Made by a program: the position numbers and the translations under genes. This document shows, one piece after another, positions 13,371 to 22,801 of a stretch of DNA of 57,815 nucleotides (position 1 is its first letter; every line of letters begins with the position of its first letter). Origin of the DNA: Mycobacterium sp. IS-1496 (GTDB lineage: Bacteria > Actinomycetota > Actinomycetes > Mycobacteriales > Mycobacteriaceae). The notes below the pieces were generated by a model that ran no database searches, was not told the DNA's origin, and was given only the letters and a program-made list of their open reading frames with translations. Where the stretch lies: contig NZ_LQIU01000028.1 of NCBI RefSeq assembly GCF_001499995.1, forward strand, positions 1 through 57,815, given 5' to 3'.

Positions 13371-14922
13371 GGACCTCAGCTCCCATCCTGACGACCCGGT
13401 CACCGACCGCCAGCACGCTGTCACGGTGTCCGACCACGATCGCCGTTGCGCCGGCCCGCGCCCGCGCCGCGATCGCCGCGAGGACGCGGGCTTCCAGCGC
13501 CGCGTCGAGGTGGGCGGTCGGCTCGTCGAGCAGGAGCACCGCGGCGTCGGAGCCGAAGACCCTCGCCAGGCCAAGCCGCTGACGTTGGCCGAGTGACAGG
13601 CCGACCCCGTCGCGGCCCAGTACGGTGTCGAGGCCCTCGGGCAGGCCCGCCAGAACCTCGTCGAATCCGCTTTCACGGCAGGCGCTCTCGACATCGTTCA
13701 ACGGCCCGAACAGGTCGAGGTTGTCGCGGACGGTGCCGGGGACGAGCACCGGCCGGTGCGGCAGCCAGGCGATCTGCTCCCACCATGCGGGCAGGTCGAG
13801 TTCGGTGACGTCGACACCGGCGACGGTCACCCTGCCCGACAGCGGCGCGCCTAGCCCGAGGATGGCCTGCAGGGTCGTGGATTTGCCGCAGCCGTTCGGG
13901 CCGGTCAGCACCGTCACCCGTCCGGGCAGCAGATCGGACGTCAGGCCGTCCACGTGGATCACTGCACCGCGTCCCGTCACGGTCCCGGTGCCCGACGGTG
14001 TGACGGTTCCCAACTCGATCAGCGTGAAAGCTCGTTCGGCGGCGGTCTTTCCGTCCTGGGCGGCGTGGAACTCGACGCCGACGCGGCGCAGCGGCCAGAA
14101 CACCTCGGGGGCGAGCAGCAGGGCGGCCAGACCGGCGAACAGCGTCATGTCGCCGAACACCAACCGCAGCCCGACGCTCACCGCGACCAGCGCGACACCG
14201 AGCGTCGCCAGCAGCTCGAGGACGAAGGCGGACAGGAACGCCACCCGCAGCGTCGCCATCGCCGAGCGGCGGTGGGCGGCGGACAGTTCGGCGATGCGCT
14301 GCGCGGATCCGCCCGCACGGCCGAGCGCGGCCAGGGTGGGGATGCCGGCGACGAGGTCGAGCAGCCGGGACTGCAGTGTCGTCATCGCCGCCAGCGCTGC
14401 TGCCGACCGGTCACGGGTCACCAGGCCGATCAGGACCATGAAGATCGGGATCAGCGGCAACGCGATGAGCACGATGACCGCCGACCGCCAGTCGACGACG
14501 AGGATGGCGAAAACCGCTGCGGGAGTGAGTATCCCGGCGAGGAACACGGCGGGCAGGTATCCGGTGAAGAACGGCCGCAGACCGTCGAGACCTCGGCTGA
14601 CCACCGTCGCCGCATCGTCGCGCGCCGCGGCCAGCTGCCGCGGCGACATCGCGGTCACGGTTCGGAGCACCTGTGCGGAGAGGTCGGCGATCACCGCGGT
14701 GGCGCCCCGTTGCGACAGCCGGCCCTGCAGCCATTGGGCCAGAAACCGCACCGTCCACAGTCCGGCGAGCAGCACGAGCATCGGCGCCCACGCCGCCAGA
14801 GTCCGGGACGCCGGGTCGGTGACCACCCCGGCCACCACACGGGCCAGCACCACCGCCGAGGCGATGGTCGCGGCGCTGATCACCACACCGCAGAGCACCG
14901 ATGCGGCCAGGAAGCGCCGCAT
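13357..14922 (-). CDS. cydD: Cytochrome bd assembly ABC exporter, CydD subunit
   Basis: Partner of CydC. With the ATG at 14922 it has 521 residues starting RRFLAASVLCGVVIS. The coding-like frame continues back to the cydB stop (14946), so a rarer upstream start cannot be excluded. The membrane domain is followed by Walker A GPNGCGKST, signature LSLGQRQRLGLARV and Walker B VLLLDEPTAHLD. The gene is 24 bp after cydB and overlaps cydC, consistent with one cydABDC transcript. Confidence 0.92.
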   Translation of the reverse strand: MRRFLAASVLCGVVISAATIASAVVLARVVAGVVTDPASRTLAAWAPMLVLLAGLWTVRFLAQWLQGRLSQRGATAVIADLSAQVLRTVTAMSPRQLAAARDDAATVVSRGLDGLRPFFTGYLPAVFLAGILTPAAVFAILVVDWRSAVIVLIALPLIPIFMVLIGLVTRDRSAAALAAMTTLQSRLLDLVAGIPTLAALGRAGGSAQRIAELSAAHRRSAMATLRVAFLSAFVLELLATLGVALVAVSVGLRLVFGDMTLFAGLAALLLAPEVFWPLRRVGVEFHAAQDGKTAAERAFTLIELGTVTPSGTGTVTGRGAVIHVDGLTSDLLPGRVTVLTGPNGCGKSTTLQAILGLGAPLSGRVTVAGVDVTELDLPAWWEQIAWLPHRPVLVPGTVRDNLDLFGPLNDVESACRESGFDEVLAGLPEGLDTVLGRDGVGLSLGQRQRLGLARVFGSDAAVLLLDEPTAHLDAALEARVLAAIAARARAGATAIVVGHRDSVLAVGDRVVRMGAEVLVDH

Positions 14923-14945
14923 CGCCGGTGAACTGCGCCAGAGGT

Positions 14946-15998
14946 TCAGCTCGACCGCCTCCGCAGACCGATCGGTTCGGGGATGCGTTCGGCGGAGATC
15001 CGCTTGCTGAACACCCAGTACGTCCACGCCTGGTACGCGACCACCAACGGGGCGAAGATGAGCGCCGCCCAGCTCATGATCTTCAACGTGTACGGCGACG
15101 AGGAGGCGTTGTCGATGGTCAGGCTCCAGGCTGGGTCGAGCGTCGAGGGGATCAGCTGGGGATAGAGCGAGCCGAACAGCAGCACGACGACGGCGGCCAC
15201 GACCACCGCGGTGTAGGTGAAGGCCCAGCCTTCCCCGCTGCGACTCCAGACGCGGATCACCGCGGCCAGTTGGGCGACGACGGCGACGCCGAGCACCCAC
15301 CACGTCCAGCTCTTGCCGTAGGCCAGTTGGGTCCACAGACCGAACCCGGCGACCAGCACGGTGACGGGCAGAGCCAGCACACCGGCGAACCGCAACGCGT
15401 CATCCCGCACGGCGCCTTCGGTTTTCAGCGCGGTGAAGACCGCGCCGTGCAGGAGGAACAGCCCGCAGGTGGCCGACCCGCCGAGCAGGGTGTACGCGTT
15501 GAGCAGGTCACCGACGGACAGGTGGACCTGCTTGTCGGCGTCGACGGGCAGCCCGCGCACCAGCGCGGCGAACGCCACACCCCACAGCACGGCGGGCAGC
15601 CACGACCCCGTGGCGATACCGATGTCGGCCCACCGGCGCCAGTCCGAATCGTCGATCTTGCCGCGCCATTCGATGGCCACCACCCGCAGGATCATCGCGA
15701 ACAGGATGACCAGCAGCGGCAGGTACAGCCCGGAGAACATGCTGGCGTACATGTCGGGGAACGCGGCGAACATCGCCCCGCCCGCGGTGATGAGCCACAC
15801 CTCGTTGCCGTCCCACACCGGGCCGATGGTGTTGAGGGCGGTGCGCCGGTGCACTTCGACGGCCTCGGGTCCGCGGTCGCGCGCGGCGCGGCCGAAGAAG
15901 CCCATCAGCATCCCGACGCCGAAGTCGAAACCCTCGAGCACGAAGAAGCCGAGGAACAGCACCGCCAGGAGGATGAACCAGAGTTCCTGAAGTCCCAT
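14946..15998 (-). CDS. cydB: Cytochrome bd ubiquinol oxidase subunit II
   Basis: Membrane subunit that pairs with CydA in the high-affinity, non-proton-pumping terminal oxidase. 350 residues beginning MGLQELWFILLAVLFLGFF, followed by LEGFDFGVGML, the conserved CydB opening. About eight to nine hydrophobic segments follow. It lies 14 bp downstream of cydA with a ribosome-like GAGGGGG sequence in the gap. Length and N-terminal motif make the identification secure. Confidence 0.96.
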   Translation of the reverse strand: MGLQELWFILLAVLFLGFFVLEGFDFGVGMLMGFFGRAARDRGPEAVEVHRRTALNTIGPVWDGNEVWLITAGGAMFAAFPDMYASMFSGLYLPLLVILFAMILRVVAIEWRGKIDDSDWRRWADIGIATGSWLPAVLWGVAFAALVRGLPVDADKQVHLSVGDLLNAYTLLGGSATCGLFLLHGAVFTALKTEGAVRDDALRFAGVLALPVTVLVAGFGLWTQLAYGKSWTWWVLGVAVVAQLAAVIRVWSRSGEGWAFTYTAVVVAAVVVLLFGSLYPQLIPSTLDPAWSLTIDNASSSPYTLKIMSWAALIFAPLVVAYQAWTYWVFSKRISAERIPEPIGLRRRSS

Positions 15999-16012
15999 TG
16001 TCGTCGACCCCC

Positions 16013-17482
16013 TCAGTACGCGAAGGACAGCGGTGCGACCTCGTCGTCACCGGGTGGACTGGGGGGCGTGGGTTCGGAGTCGTGTTCCTGGGGCCCCTCG
16101 GCGACGTATCGCTTGAGCAGCCAGAACCAGATGACCGCGAGCACGCCGTACACCAGCGTGAGGGTGGCCAGTGAGGTGATCACCATCCCGATCGAATGCC
16201 CGGACACGCCCTGGTCCACGGTGAGCCGGACGCTGAGGTCGCCGTCGAGGTTGGGCACCACGACCCACGGTTGACGGCCCATCTCGGTGAAGATCCAGCC
16301 GGCGCTGTTGGCCAGGAACGGAGTCGGAAGGGTCACCAGCGCGAAGCGGGACAGCCAGGGCTGATGGGCAACGCGGCCGCGGCGGGTCAGCCACAGCGCG
16401 GCCATCGCGAAGAGGACGGGTACGGCGAGGAAGCCGATCATCGCGCGGAACGACCAGTAGGTGACGAACAGGTTGGGCCGGTAGTCGCCCGGCCCGAACT
16501 GCTGCTCGTACTGCTCCTGAAGATCTTTGACGCCGTCGAGGTGGACGCCACTGAACTCGCCCTCGGCGAGGAACGGCAGCACGTAGGGCACCTCGATGAG
16601 GTGTGTGACGCTGTCGCAGTTGTTGTGCGTGCCGACGGTCAGGACCGAGAATGCGGGGTCGGTGGCGCTGTGGCACAACGATTCTGCCGATGCCATCTTC
16701 ATGGGCTGCTGTTCGAACATCAGCTTGCCCTGGACGTCACCGGTGTAGAACAGCGCGCCGGCGGAGACGATCGCGACCAGGCAGCCGAGGATGGTGGCCG
16801 GCCGGTAGAGCGCGGCGGCCGTGTGCTTCTCGGCAGGCGTCCCTCCCTCGCGGTGCGCCTTGACCATCCACCAGGCGCACACGCACGCGACGAACGTGCC
16901 CGCCGTCAGGAACGACCCCGCCACGGCGTGGCTGAACGCGGCGATCGCGGTGTTGTTGGTGAACAGCGCGACGATGCTGGTCAATTCGGCACGCCCGGTC
17001 TCCGGGTTGAACTGTGCGCCCACGGGGTGCTGCATGAACGAGTTCGCCGCGATGATGAAGAACGCCGACATGTTGACCGCGATCGCGACGATCCAGATGC
17101 ACGCCAGGTGGACCAGGCGGGGCAGGCGCGTCCAGCCGAAGATCCACAGGCCGATGAAGGTGGATTCGAAGAAGAAGGCGGCGAGCCCCTCCATCGCCAG
17201 CGGCGCGCCGAAGACGTCACCGACGAAGCGGGAGTACTCGCTCCAGTTCATGCCGAACTGGAATTCCTGGACGATGCCGGTCGCGACGCCGATCGCGAAG
17301 TTGATCAGGAACAGCTTGCCGAAGAAGCGGGTGAGGCGATACCACGTCGGATTGCCGGTGGCGACCCACACGGTCTGCATCACCGCGATCAGCGGCGCGA
17401 GACCGATGGTCAGCGGAACGAAGATGAAGTGGTAGACGGTGGTGATACCGAATTGCCACCGTGACACGTCCAATGCGTCCAT
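16013..17482 (-). CDS. cydA: Cytochrome bd ubiquinol oxidase subunit I
   Basis: Heme-bearing subunit that oxidises (mena)quinol and reduces O2. 489 residues. The heme ligand His18 is in TTVYHFIFVPLTIG. The second heme-ligand region is AFSHAVAGSFLTAGTF and the GRQPW signature is TEMGRQPWVV. The Q-loop is short, as in actinobacteria. It is the first gene of cydABDC. Its upstream region carries a DosR-like palindrome and a plausible -10, fitting induction at low oxygen. In M. smegmatis, Crp is also known to regulate cydAB, but I see no clear Crp site here. Confidence 0.96.
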   Translation of the reverse strand: MDALDVSRWQFGITTVYHFIFVPLTIGLAPLIAVMQTVWVATGNPTWYRLTRFFGKLFLINFAIGVATGIVQEFQFGMNWSEYSRFVGDVFGAPLAMEGLAAFFFESTFIGLWIFGWTRLPRLVHLACIWIVAIAVNMSAFFIIAANSFMQHPVGAQFNPETGRAELTSIVALFTNNTAIAAFSHAVAGSFLTAGTFVACVCAWWMVKAHREGGTPAEKHTAAALYRPATILGCLVAIVSAGALFYTGDVQGKLMFEQQPMKMASAESLCHSATDPAFSVLTVGTHNNCDSVTHLIEVPYVLPFLAEGEFSGVHLDGVKDLQEQYEQQFGPGDYRPNLFVTYWSFRAMIGFLAVPVLFAMAALWLTRRGRVAHQPWLSRFALVTLPTPFLANSAGWIFTEMGRQPWVVVPNLDGDLSVRLTVDQGVSGHSIGMVITSLATLTLVYGVLAVIWFWLLKRYVAEGPQEHDSEPTPPSPPGDDEVAPLSFAY

Positions 17483-17521
17483 CTGACCAACCCTCGCGAT
17501 TACTCAACGTATCTACGACGA

Positions 17522-17565
17522 AGTGTAGTAGCCGCGCGGGGTCACGGAGCAGGGACTTTGGTCCC
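17522..17565 (-). promoter_or_regulatory. DosR/DevR-like box and -10 element upstream of cydA
   Basis: Positions 17552-17565 read GGGACTTTGGTCCC, differing at one base from the DosR core GGGACTWWAGTCCC. On the minus strand a TACACT -10 element lies at 17527-17522, about 24 bases downstream of the box. The box therefore sits at the -35 region, the usual place for DosR activation. The cydA ATG is 70 bases from the box. Confidence 0.5.
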
Positions 17566-17577
17566 TTCTTGGGTGCG

Positions 17578-18162
17578 TTACGTCACGTTGTCCGCGCGTG
17601 GCGAAGCGGCGACGCCCGCCGACTCCCTGCGGATCCGGATACCGGCGACGACCTCGACGATGCCGATGACGACGAGGATGACGCCGGTCACCTGGGTGAG
17701 GGCGACCAGACCCTCGAGCGGCGCCACGAACATGATGATGCCGGCGATCACGCTGATGACGCCGACGATGATCTCCCAGATGCGGCCCGGCAGTGACTGG
17801 TCGCTGAACGCCGACATCGCGGTGGCGACGCCGCGGAAGATGAAGCCGACGCCGATCCAGATCGCCAGCAGGTCGATCGAGTTGGACAGGTTGATGAAGC
17901 ACAGCACGGCGAGCACCAGGGCGGCGGCGCCGCTGATGAACAGCAGCGCGCGCCCGCCGAACGACGAGCGGACGCTGAAGGCCAGGACGACCTGCGCGAT
18001 ACCGGTCACGAGGAGGTAGGCGCCGAAGAAGATGGCGGTCACCAGGATGGCCGCGCCCGGACGGATGAAGATGAGGACGCCGAGCAGCACGGCCAGGAGA
18101 CCCGAGACCACGGTGTAGATCCACAGGTGCCGCAACATGGTTGGGGCAGCGGTAGTTTCCAT
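17578..18162 (-). CDS. DUF308/HdeD-like membrane protein
   Basis: 194 residues starting METTAAPTMLRHLWIY; longer in-frame starts enter non-coding-like sequence. Six hydrophobic segments arranged as three hairpins (for example LWIYTVVSGLLAVLLGVLIF) are characteristic of the DUF308/HdeD family. HdeD is linked to acid stress in E. coli; the role here is unknown. The C terminus is basic (GIRIRRES). The position next to cydA matches the conserved membrane gene at this spot in M. tuberculosis (Rv1624c, from memory). The gene reads toward cydA with a 95-bp gap. Confidence 0.85.
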   Translation of the reverse strand: METTAAPTMLRHLWIYTVVSGLLAVLLGVLIFIRPGAAILVTAIFFGAYLLVTGIAQVVLAFSVRSSFGGRALLFISGAAALVLAVLCFINLSNSIDLLAIWIGVGFIFRGVATAMSAFSDQSLPGRIWEIIVGVISVIAGIIMFVAPLEGLVALTQVTGVILVVIGIVEVVAGIRIRRESAGVAASPRADNVT

Positions 18163-18334
18163 GCGCGCAGTGTGGCACAGCGTCGGGCACAGGGCTGACG
18201 ATTTGGCGGTACGCCTGTGGCTTCGGTGCCAGGTCGTTAATGTTCCGTTACCGGAAGTGCGTGCCGCGACCGCGATGGTTAACGTCGTCGGCTTGGAGAC
18301 CGGGAACGGCCCGATGCAAGAGAAAGAGGCAACA

Positions 18335-19249
18335 GTGTCACGATGCCAGATCCGTACGGGAAAGATGTGGCGCATCGCAGCGATTCTTGCCGTCAGCGGC
18401 GCGATGGCGTTGTCGGGATGTGCGCAGAACACCGACACCACCGGTCCGGCGGAGGAGACGACGGCGGCGAGTGCGGAGAAGGTCGACGAGATCGCCAACA
18501 CGCTGCCGCAGCCGATCAAGGACCGCGGTTCGCTCATCGTCGGCGTCAACGTGCCCTACGCCCCGAACGAGTTCAAGGACCCCAGCGGCAAGATCGTCGG
18601 CTTCGACGTCGACCTGATGAACGCGATCGCCTCCACGCTGGGCGTGACGGCCGACTACCGCGAATCGGACTTCGAGAAGATCATCCCGTCCATTCAGGGC
18701 GGCACCTACGACGTCGGGATGTCGTCGTTCACCGACACCAAGGAGCGCGAGGAGTCGGTGGACTTCGTGACGTACTTCTCGGCCGGTATCCAGTGGGCGC
18801 AGAAGGCGGGCGGCGGCATCGATCCCGCGAACGCCTGCGGTAAGCGGGTCGCCGTTCAGTCGACGACCATCGAGGAGACCGAGGAACTGCCTGCCAAGAG
18901 CAAGGCCTGCACCGACGCCGGCAAGCCGGCCATCGAGATCGTGAAGTTCGACGAGCAGGACGCGGTGGCCAACGCCGTGGTGCTCGGACAGGCCGATGCG
19001 ATGTCGGCGGATTCGCCGGTCACCGCATACGCCGTCAAGCAGAGCAACGGCAAGCTCGAGACGGCCGGTGACATCTTCGACGCGGCGCCTTACGGGTGGC
19101 CCGTCGCCAAGGGATCGCCGCTGGGCCAGTCGCTGCAGCAGGCGCTCGAGCACCTCATCGAATCCGGCGCTTACGAACAGATCGCGAAGAACTGGGGTGT
19201 CGAGGACGGGATGATCGACAAGCCGGTGATCAACGGCGCGATCAGCTAG
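18335..19249 (+). CDS. Amino-acid ABC transporter substrate-binding lipoprotein (family 3)
   Basis: Binds a polar amino acid outside the membrane and delivers it to the permease encoded next. The GTG start at 18335 is preceded by AAAGAGG at 5-base spacing; an ATG at 18314 is the alternative. The signal peptide ends in the lipobox LSGC, so Cys29 is lipidated, giving a 304-residue precursor. The family 3 solute-binding fold shows in LIVGVNVPYAPNEF, VGFDVDLMNAIA and GTYDVGMSSFTDTKERE. Substrate is not certain; glutamate, glutamine or arginine is likely. It begins an operon with permease, ATPase and a two-component pair. Confidence 0.92.
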   Translation: MSRCQIRTGKMWRIAAILAVSGAMALSGCAQNTDTTGPAEETTAASAEKVDEIANTLPQPIKDRGSLIVGVNVPYAPNEFKDPSGKIVGFDVDLMNAIASTLGVTADYRESDFEKIIPSIQGGTYDVGMSSFTDTKEREESVDFVTYFSAGIQWAQKAGGGIDPANACGKRVAVQSTTIEETEELPAKSKACTDAGKPAIEIVKFDEQDAVANAVVLGQADAMSADSPVTAYAVKQSNGKLETAGDIFDAAPYGWPVAKGSPLGQSLQQALEHLIESGAYEQIAKNWGVEDGMIDKPVINGAIS

Positions 19250-19267
19250 CGGAGCCGACCCGACACG

Positions 19268-20191
19268 ATGACCGATGCCGATTCGTCGCCGCGCGCCGAC
19301 CCCGCTCCCATCGATGCCGTACCGCTGCGACATCCGTGGCGGTGGGTGGCGGCGGTCGTCATCGTCATCCTCGTAAGCCTGTTCCTGTACGGAGCGGCGA
19401 CCAACGAGGCGTACGGATGGTCGACGTACAGCAAGTACCTGTTCGACCAACGCATCTCCGAGGCCGCGTGGAACACCCTGCAGCTGACCATCTTCTCGAT
19501 GGTGCTCGCGCTGGTGCTCGGCGTGATCCTGGCCGTGATGCGGCTGTCCCCGAATCCGGTGTTCAAATCCGTTGCCTGGGTGTACCTGTGGATCTTCCGC
19601 GGCACACCGGTGTACGTGCAGTTGGTCTTCTGGGGCCTCTTCCCGACGCTGTACCAGAACATCCGGATCGGCGTCCCGTTCGGGCCGTCGTTCTTCGAGA
19701 TGAATCTGCAGGGTCTGTCGATCAGCTTCACGCTGGCGATCATCGGCCTCGGTCTCAACGAGGCCGCCTACATGGCCGAGATCATCAGGGCCGGAATCAG
19801 TTCGGTGCCGGAGGGGCAGTCCGAAGCGTCGACGGCGCTGGGCATGTCGTGGGCGATGACGATGCGGCGCACGGTGCTGCCGCAGGCGATGCGCGTCATC
19901 ATCCCGCCGACCGGGAACGAGATCATCAGCATGCTCAAGACCACGTCGCTGGTGACGGCCGTGCCCTACAGTCTCGAGCTCTACGGTCGGGCCCGCGACA
20001 TCGCCGGGGTCATCTTCCAGCCCATCCCGCTACTGATGGTCGCCGCCACCTGGTACCTCGCGATCACCAGCGTGCTGATGGTCGGCCAGTACTACCTCGA
20101 GCGCTACTTCTCCCGGGGGGCGTCGCGGAAGCTGACCACCAAGCAGCTCGAGGCGCTCGCGAAGGCGCAGAGAGTGGGTGAACACCCGTGA
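19268..20191 (+). CDS. Amino-acid ABC transporter permease (HisM/GlnP type)
   Basis: 307 residues. The N-terminal 30 residues are cytoplasmic, then five to six membrane segments follow. The EAA loop that contacts the ATPase reads [15 protein letters not shown], and [14 protein letters not shown] is the usual polar amino-acid permease signature. A single permease gene suggests a homodimer. It is 18 bp downstream of the binding protein. Its stop overlaps the GTG start of the ATPase gene (GTGA). Confidence 0.93.
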   Translation: MTDADSSPRADPAPIDAVPLRHPWRWVAAVVIVILVSLFLYGAATNEAYGWSTYSKYLFDQRISEAAWNTLQLTIFSMVLALVLGVILAVMRLSPNPVFKSVAWVYLWIFRGTPVYVQLVFWGLFPTLYQNIRIGVPFGPSFFEMNLQGLSISFTLAIIGLGLNEAAYMAEIIRAGISSVPEGQSEASTALGMSWAMTMRRTVLPQAMRVIIPPTGNEIISMLKTTSLVTAVPYSLELYGRARDIAGVIFQPIPLLMVAATWYLAITSVLMVGQYYLERYFSRGASRKLTTKQLEALAKAQRVGEHP

Positions 20192-20949
20192 CGCCGATGG
20201 TCAAGGCGGAGGGCGTCTGCAAGAACTTCGGTGCGCTGCAGGTGCTTCGGGGAGTGACGCTGGAGGTCGAGCGGGGCGAGGTGCTGTGCATCGTCGGGCC
20301 GTCCGGATCCGGGAAGTCGACGTTCCTGCGCTGTATCAACCACTTGGAGCACGTCAACGCGGGACGCCTCTACGTCGACGGCGAGTTGGTCGGCTACCGG
20401 GAACGCGGCGGCAGGCTGCACGAGCTCAAACCCCGTGAGGCGGCGAAGCAGCGCCGTGACGTCGGCATGGTCTTCCAGCACTTCAACCTGTTCCCGCACC
20501 GCACCGCGCTGGGCAACATCGTCGAGGCGCCGCTGCACGTCAAACGGGTCAAGAAGCAGGACGCCGAGGCGCGGGCGAAGGATCTGCTCGAACTGGTCGG
20601 GCTGGCGGACAAGGCCACCGCCTATCCCGCGCAGCTGTCGGGCGGTCAGCAGCAACGCGTCGCGATCGCACGGGCGCTGGCGATGAATCCGAAACTCATG
20701 CTCTTCGACGAGCCGACGTCGGCGCTCGACCCGGAACTGGTCGGTGAGGTGCTGGGCGTGATGAAGAAGTTGGCGTCGGAGGGTATGACGATGCTCGTGG
20801 TCACCCACGAGATGGGGTTCGCACGCGAGGTCGCCGACAAGCTCGTGTTCATGGACGGCGGGGTGATCGTCGAGTCGGGGAACCCGCGCGAGATGATGGC
20901 CAACCCGCGGGAAGAACGCACGAAGGCCTTCCTGTCCAAGGTGATGTAG
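20188..20949 (+). CDS. Amino-acid ABC transporter ATP-binding protein (GlnQ type)
   Basis: 253 residues with a GTG start. Walker [11 protein letters not shown]-loop [11 protein letters not shown], signature LSGGQQQR, Walker B LMLFDEP and H-loop VTHEMGF are all intact. It has a roughly 20-residue insertion around residue 75 ([13 protein letters not shown]) relative to typical GlnQ, also seen in some actinobacterial homologues. The next gene (histidine kinase) starts at the base after its stop, so the regulator pair is in the same transcript. Confidence 0.93.
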   Translation: MTPMVKAEGVCKNFGALQVLRGVTLEVERGEVLCIVGPSGSGKSTFLRCINHLEHVNAGRLYVDGELVGYRERGGRLHELKPREAAKQRRDVGMVFQHFNLFPHRTALGNIVEAPLHVKRVKKQDAEARAKDLLELVGLADKATAYPAQLSGGQQQRVAIARALAMNPKLMLFDEPTSALDPELVGEVLGVMKKLASEGMTMLVVTHEMGFAREVADKLVFMDGGVIVESGNPREMMANPREERTKAFLSKVM

Positions 20950-22095
20950 ATGTCCCAGCGGGTGGACCCCGCGACCCCGTTGTGGCGGGCGGCGCAGGTG
21001 TTCCGGCTGCTGAGCTGGCTCTACGCGCTGGGCTTCCAGCTCGCGGTCAACGACGACCTCGACCGCCGTGTGCTCGCGTGGACGCTGTTCGCCGCGCTGA
21101 CCGCCTGGAGCATCGCCTGCGCCGTCGCCTATCTGCGGGGTTTCGGGCGCACACCGCTCTGGGTCGCCGCGGAGGTCGGCGTCGTGGCAGCGCTGATGTT
21201 GTCGACCGAGCTGGTGGCCGACGACCAGTGGGTGGCCGACAACCAGTCCTGGCCGACGACGCTGTGGGCCACCAACGCCGTGATCTCGGCGGCGATCCTG
21301 CGCGGACCCGTGGCCGGCATGGCCACCGGCCTCGTGGTGATGGCGGCCTACGCCCTGCTCAAGGGTCACGTCAGCATCAACGTGTTCCGCAACGCCACGA
21401 TCGTCATCGAACTCGCGGTCGGGCTGGTGGTGGGAATGGCCGCCCAGACCGCGCGCCGTGCGCACGCCGAACTCGAACGCGCCACCCGGCTGGCCGCCGC
21501 CCTCGAAGAACGCGAGCGGCTCTCCCGTCACGTCCACGACGGGGCCATCCAGGTGCTGGCGCTCGTCGCGCGGCGCGGCAAGGAGATCGGCGGTCCGACC
21601 GCGCAACTGGCCGAACTGGCAGGCGAACAGGAACGTGCGCTCCGACGTCTGGTCAGCGACGGCGACACCGCCGACGCGGTCGGTGCGCAGACGGACATCG
21701 GGGCGGTGCTGCGCCGTCGCGCGTCCGACCGGGTTTCGGTGAGCCTGCCACCCGACCCGGTCGTGCTCGACTCCGACGTCGCGGCCGAACTCTGTGCGGC
21801 GGCGGGGAACGCGCTCGACAACGTGGCCGCCCACGCCGGGCCGAACGCCCGGGCCTTCGTGCTGGTGGAGGATCTGGGTGACGCGGTGACGGTGAGTGTG
21901 CGGGACGACGGGGTGGGCATCCCCGCGGGCCGCCTGGCCGAAGCCGCCGCCGAGGGAAGGATGGGTGTGGCCAAATCGATTGTCGCGCGGATGAATTCGT
22001 TGGGTGGTGTGGCCGAGTTGTACACCGAACCGGGTCGCGGGACGGAATGGGAGCTGACGGTGCCCCGTCAACGCGGGAACGGTGGCCGTGGCTGA
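20950..22095 (+). CDS. Sensor histidine kinase, NarL-partner (HisKA_3-like) type
   Basis: 381 residues. About five membrane segments span residues 12-170, followed by a short coiled coil and the phospho-acceptor box LSRHVHDGAIQVLALVARR. The ATPase domain has the N-box AAGNALDNVAAHA and the G-box DDGVGIPAGR. There is no periplasmic sensor domain, so sensing is probably within the membrane segments. It abuts the ABC ATPase gene directly and overlaps the response regulator by 14 bp. That arrangement suggests the kinase monitors, or is controlled by, amino-acid transport, which is inference. Confidence 0.88.
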   Translation: MSQRVDPATPLWRAAQVFRLLSWLYALGFQLAVNDDLDRRVLAWTLFAALTAWSIACAVAYLRGFGRTPLWVAAEVGVVAALMLSTELVADDQWVADNQSWPTTLWATNAVISAAILRGPVAGMATGLVVMAAYALLKGHVSINVFRNATIVIELAVGLVVGMAAQTARRAHAELERATRLAAALEERERLSRHVHDGAIQVLALVARRGKEIGGPTAQLAELAGEQERALRRLVSDGDTADAVGAQTDIGAVLRRRASDRVSVSLPPDPVVLDSDVAAELCAAAGNALDNVAAHAGPNARAFVLVEDLGDAVTVSVRDDGVGIPAGRLAEAAAEGRMGVAKSIVARMNSLGGVAELYTEPGRGTEWELTVPRQRGNGGRG

Positions 22096-22744
22096 CCCGC
22101 AGCGGACCACCGTGATGGTCGTCGACGACCACCCGATCTGGCGGGACGCGGTGGCCCGCGACCTCGCCGACGATGGTTTCGCGGTGGTCGCGACCGCCGA
22201 CGGGGTGGCGGCGGCCCGCCGCCGCGCCGCCGTCGTCAAACCCGCCGTGGTGGTGATGGACATGCGGTTGGCCGACGGCGACGGCGCCCGGGCCACCGCG
22301 GAGGTGCTGGCGGTCTCGCCGTCGTCGCGGGTGCTGGTGTTGTCGGCGTCCGACGAACGCGAGGACGTCCTCGAGGCGGTGAAGGCCGGTGCCACCGGCT
22401 ATCTCGTCAAGAGCGCGTCCAAGGCCGAACTGTGTGCGGCGGTGCGCGCCACCGCCGACGGCCGGGCCGTGTTCACTCCCGGGCTCGCCGGGCTGGTACT
22501 GGGGGAGTACCGCCGTATCGCGCAGCGTCCGGACACGGGCGCGTCGGTGCCGACCCTCACCGAGCGCGAGACCGAGGTCCTACGCCACGTCGCCAAGGGG
22601 CTGACGGCCAAGCAGATCGCGGCGCGCCTGTCGTTGAGTCACCGCACCGTCGAGAACCACGTACAGGCGACCTTCCGCAAGCTGCAGGTGGCCAATCGGG
22701 TGGAACTCGCGCGCTACGCGATCGAGCACGGGCTCGACGAATAG
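22082..22744 (+). CDS. NarL/LuxR-family response regulator
   Basis: 220 residues with a GTG start (a second GTG at 22088 is possible). The receiver has the acidic pair VVDDHP, phospho-acceptor Asp in VVVMDMRLADGDG and switch Lys in GYLVKSASKAEL. The C-terminal GerE-type helix-turn-helix reads LTERETEVLRHVAKGLTAKQ and then SHRTVENHVQATFRKL. It is the partner of the kinase encoded immediately upstream. Targets are unknown; the transporter operon itself is an obvious candidate. Confidence 0.92.
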   Translation: MAVADPQRTTVMVVDDHPIWRDAVARDLADDGFAVVATADGVAAARRRAAVVKPAVVVMDMRLADGDGARATAEVLAVSPSSRVLVLSASDEREDVLEAVKAGATGYLVKSASKAELCAAVRATADGRAVFTPGLAGLVLGEYRRIAQRPDTGASVPTLTERETEVLRHVAKGLTAKQIAARLSLSHRTVENHVQATFRKLQVANRVELARYAIEHGLDE

Positions 22745-22801
22745 CGAAGTCGGGTAGTCCTACTCATCCGCTCCGGGTGCCTGCGCGCCGACGATGAGTA
22801 C

